A model generated the notes under the pieces. It searched no databases and was not told the origin of the DNA. It saw nothing but the letters and a program-made list of their open reading frames with translations. From Bacteroidota bacterium (GTDB taxonomy: Bacteria; Bacteroidota; Bacteroidia; Bacteroidales; UBA1556), in assembly GCA_003973505.1 (NCBI GenBank), contig QNXT01000282.1, positions 1 to 7,548 on the forward strand: a stretch of DNA of 7,548 bases. Reading direction: 5' to 3'. Numbering within the stretch: position 1 is the first letter of the stretch; each line of letters opens with the position of its first letter. Both the position numbers and the translations under genes were made by a program. Below are positions 6,390-7,548 of the stretch, one piece after another.

Positions 6390-7421
6390 ATGCACAAAAT
6401 AAATTTTATAATTATCATTGGTATTCTCGTATTATCGTGGAGCTGTAATAAGAAGGAGAATATAAACACAGACACGAAGCCTTCAACTGAAAATACTCCT
6501 TATGTAGTGATGCTTTCGCTAGATGGTTTTCGTTGGAATTATGCCGATCGGACCAACACGCCAAATCTTGATAAAATAGCAAGCAAAGGCATAAAAGCTG
6601 AAATGAAAGCCTGCTTCCCTACTAAAACTTTTCCAAATCATTATAGCATTGCCACGGGTTTGTACCCCAACCACCATGGAATTGTGAATAACACATTTTG
6701 GGATCCTCAACGAGGCGTTTTGTATAAAATTTCAGACCGTTCGAAAGTGCAAGATGGTTATTTCTATGGAGGTGAGCCCATTTGGGTAACCGCCGAAAAG
6801 CAGAATATACGTAATGCTTCCTTTTTTTGGGTAGGTTCGGAGGCTAAAATTGGTGGTTATTATCCAAGTATATGGAAAACCTACGACCACAATTTCCCAT
6901 TTTATCAACAAGCTGATTCGGAAATTGCCTGGCTGCAACTACCAAAAGAAAAACGTCCTCATCTCATTACTTGGTATTTGAGTGAACCTGATGGCACGGG
7001 ACATCATTATGGTCCCGAGAGCCAACAAATTACCGACACCATACAAGGTTTAGATAAGATTTTAGGCTATTTTTTGGATAAATTAGAAAACTTAGATATT
7101 GCTAATGAAGTAAATGTAATTGTGGTTTCGGACCATGGCATGCAAGAAATTTCAAATCAAAAAGTGATTAGACTTCAAGATTACATCCAGCCAAATTGGA
7201 TTGCTGGTGCCAATGGAGGAAATCCCGTTTATAATATATGGGCAAAGAGTGGCTTTGAGGATTCCATCGCCAATGCTTTATCTAATATCCCTCATCTTAA
7301 TCTTTATACTGCATCTTCAATTCCTGCTCGCTTACATTATATGCAAAATGAGCGTTGCGGCGACTTTGTAGCTGTGGCCGATAGCAGTTGGTCTTTATTT
7401 AATAACCTGAGTTCGACGTAA
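6390..7421 (+). pseudogene. Nucleotide pyrophosphatase/phosphodiesterase-type lipoprotein, 3' end replaced by repeat
   Basis: Member of the alkaline-phosphatase superfamily close to NPP/ENPP enzymes, which split phosphodiester or pyrophosphate bonds with two zinc ions and a Thr nucleophile. From ATG 6390 the N-terminus MHKINFIIIIGILVLSWSC is a lipoprotein signal with Cys19 as likely lipidation site, so the protein would be anchored to a membrane outside the cytoplasm. Visible metal and catalytic residues: D45 (LSLDGFRW), T80 (FPTKTFPNH), N101 (VNNTFWDP), D201 and H205 (EPDGTGHH), and D248-H249 (VVSDHGM). In the Xanthomonas NPP model one more zinc-binding His sits nearer the C-terminus in a GxHG(Y/F)D-type motif; it is absent. 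The frame reads normally to GDFVAVADSSWSL, then enters the 109-bp repeat at 7397. The last residues (FNNLSST) and the stop at 7419-7421 are repeat-encoded. At 343 residues it is shorter than the usual 400 or more; probably inactive. Confidence 0.8.
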
Positions 7422-7505
7422 GATTTCACTCACAGAAAGTCAATAGCAGACCAGATTTGTTGCTAAATATCACGAAGTAATAGTGGGCTATTTCGAGTGG
7501 TATTT
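7397..7505 (+). repeat. 109-bp dispersed repeat, right copy
   Basis: Inverted partner of 1473-1577, identical except for one substitution at 7460 and five bases (7480-7484) where the other copy has one. It begins inside the phosphodiesterase reading frame and supplies its premature stop. Beyond 7505 the two copies differ, because the left copy is bounded by the IS. The full repeat may therefore continue to at least 7533 here. Confidence 0.92.
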
Positions 7506-7533
7506 GGTGCAAAGATGGTTTGCTATTGACTTT
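7436..7533. repeat. 98-bp hairpin/MITE-like unit with 17-bp inverted ends
   Basis: The arm 7436-7452 (AAAGTCAATAGCAGACC) and the arm 7517-7533 (GGTTTGCTATTGACTTT) are complementary except at one position. Inside, ACCAGAT (7450-7456) can pair with ATTTGGT (7502-7508) allowing one G-U, and AAATA (7465-7469) with TATTT (7489-7493). This suggests a long stem-loop as DNA cruciform or RNA. No coding capacity and no obvious target duplication. The element type is an inference. Confidence 0.6.
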
Positions 7534-7548
7534 TTTATATAAATTTCG

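Noticed and set aside
1473..7505. Composite transposon carrying the 5.8-kb block
   Set aside because: Only one transposase is present, the bracketing repeats are non-coding, and the block is mostly housekeeping genes, not typical cargo.

Overview
The window is AT-rich chromosomal DNA from a member of the Bacteroidota, probably an environmental Bacteroidia lineage; the phylum call is firmer than the order. Three things support it. The protein families are Bacteroidota-like: a YebC beginning MGRAFEYRRAAKEKRW, an LptG-type permease and a stand-alone MnmD. Shine-Dalgarno sequences are weak or absent. Several genes have the Bacteroidota -7 promoter motif TAnnTTTG upstream. Genus cannot be told from this sequence.

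Layout. At 1-1472 lies the 3' part of an insertion sequence with an IS1634/IS4-type DDE transposase, cut by the window start. It abuts a 105-bp repeat (1473-1577). A non-coding stretch follows, with a likely promoter and an exact 20-bp tandem duplication (1718-1757). Next are two adjacent small genes: an acylphosphatase-like protein without the catalytic arginine (1791-2117) and a canonical acylphosphatase (2122-2400). Converging on them is the minus-strand pair yebC-mnmD (3811 down to 2406). Divergent from yebC is dprA (3998-5078), whose reading frame is broken near codon 40. Then come an LptF/LptG-family permease (5215-6291) and a nucleotide pyrophosphatase/phosphodiesterase-type lipoprotein (6390-7421). 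The last gene is cut off by a second, inverted copy of the 105-bp repeat (7397-7505).

Most genes are housekeeping: tRNA wobble modification (MnmD), translation or transcription support (YebC), DNA uptake and recombination (DprA), lipopolysaccharide export (LptG-like) and acyl-phosphate hydrolysis (AcyP). They do not form one pathway. What sets the window apart is genome decay and mobility. A near-identical inverted repeat pair brackets 5.8 kb, one copy touches an IS and the other truncates a gene, and the right copy can fold into a hairpin with 17-bp arms. dprA also carries a frame break. I see no convincing new defence or metabolic system. The best leads are the repeat family, which may be an undescribed MITE-like element, and the paired catalytic/degenerate acylphosphatases.
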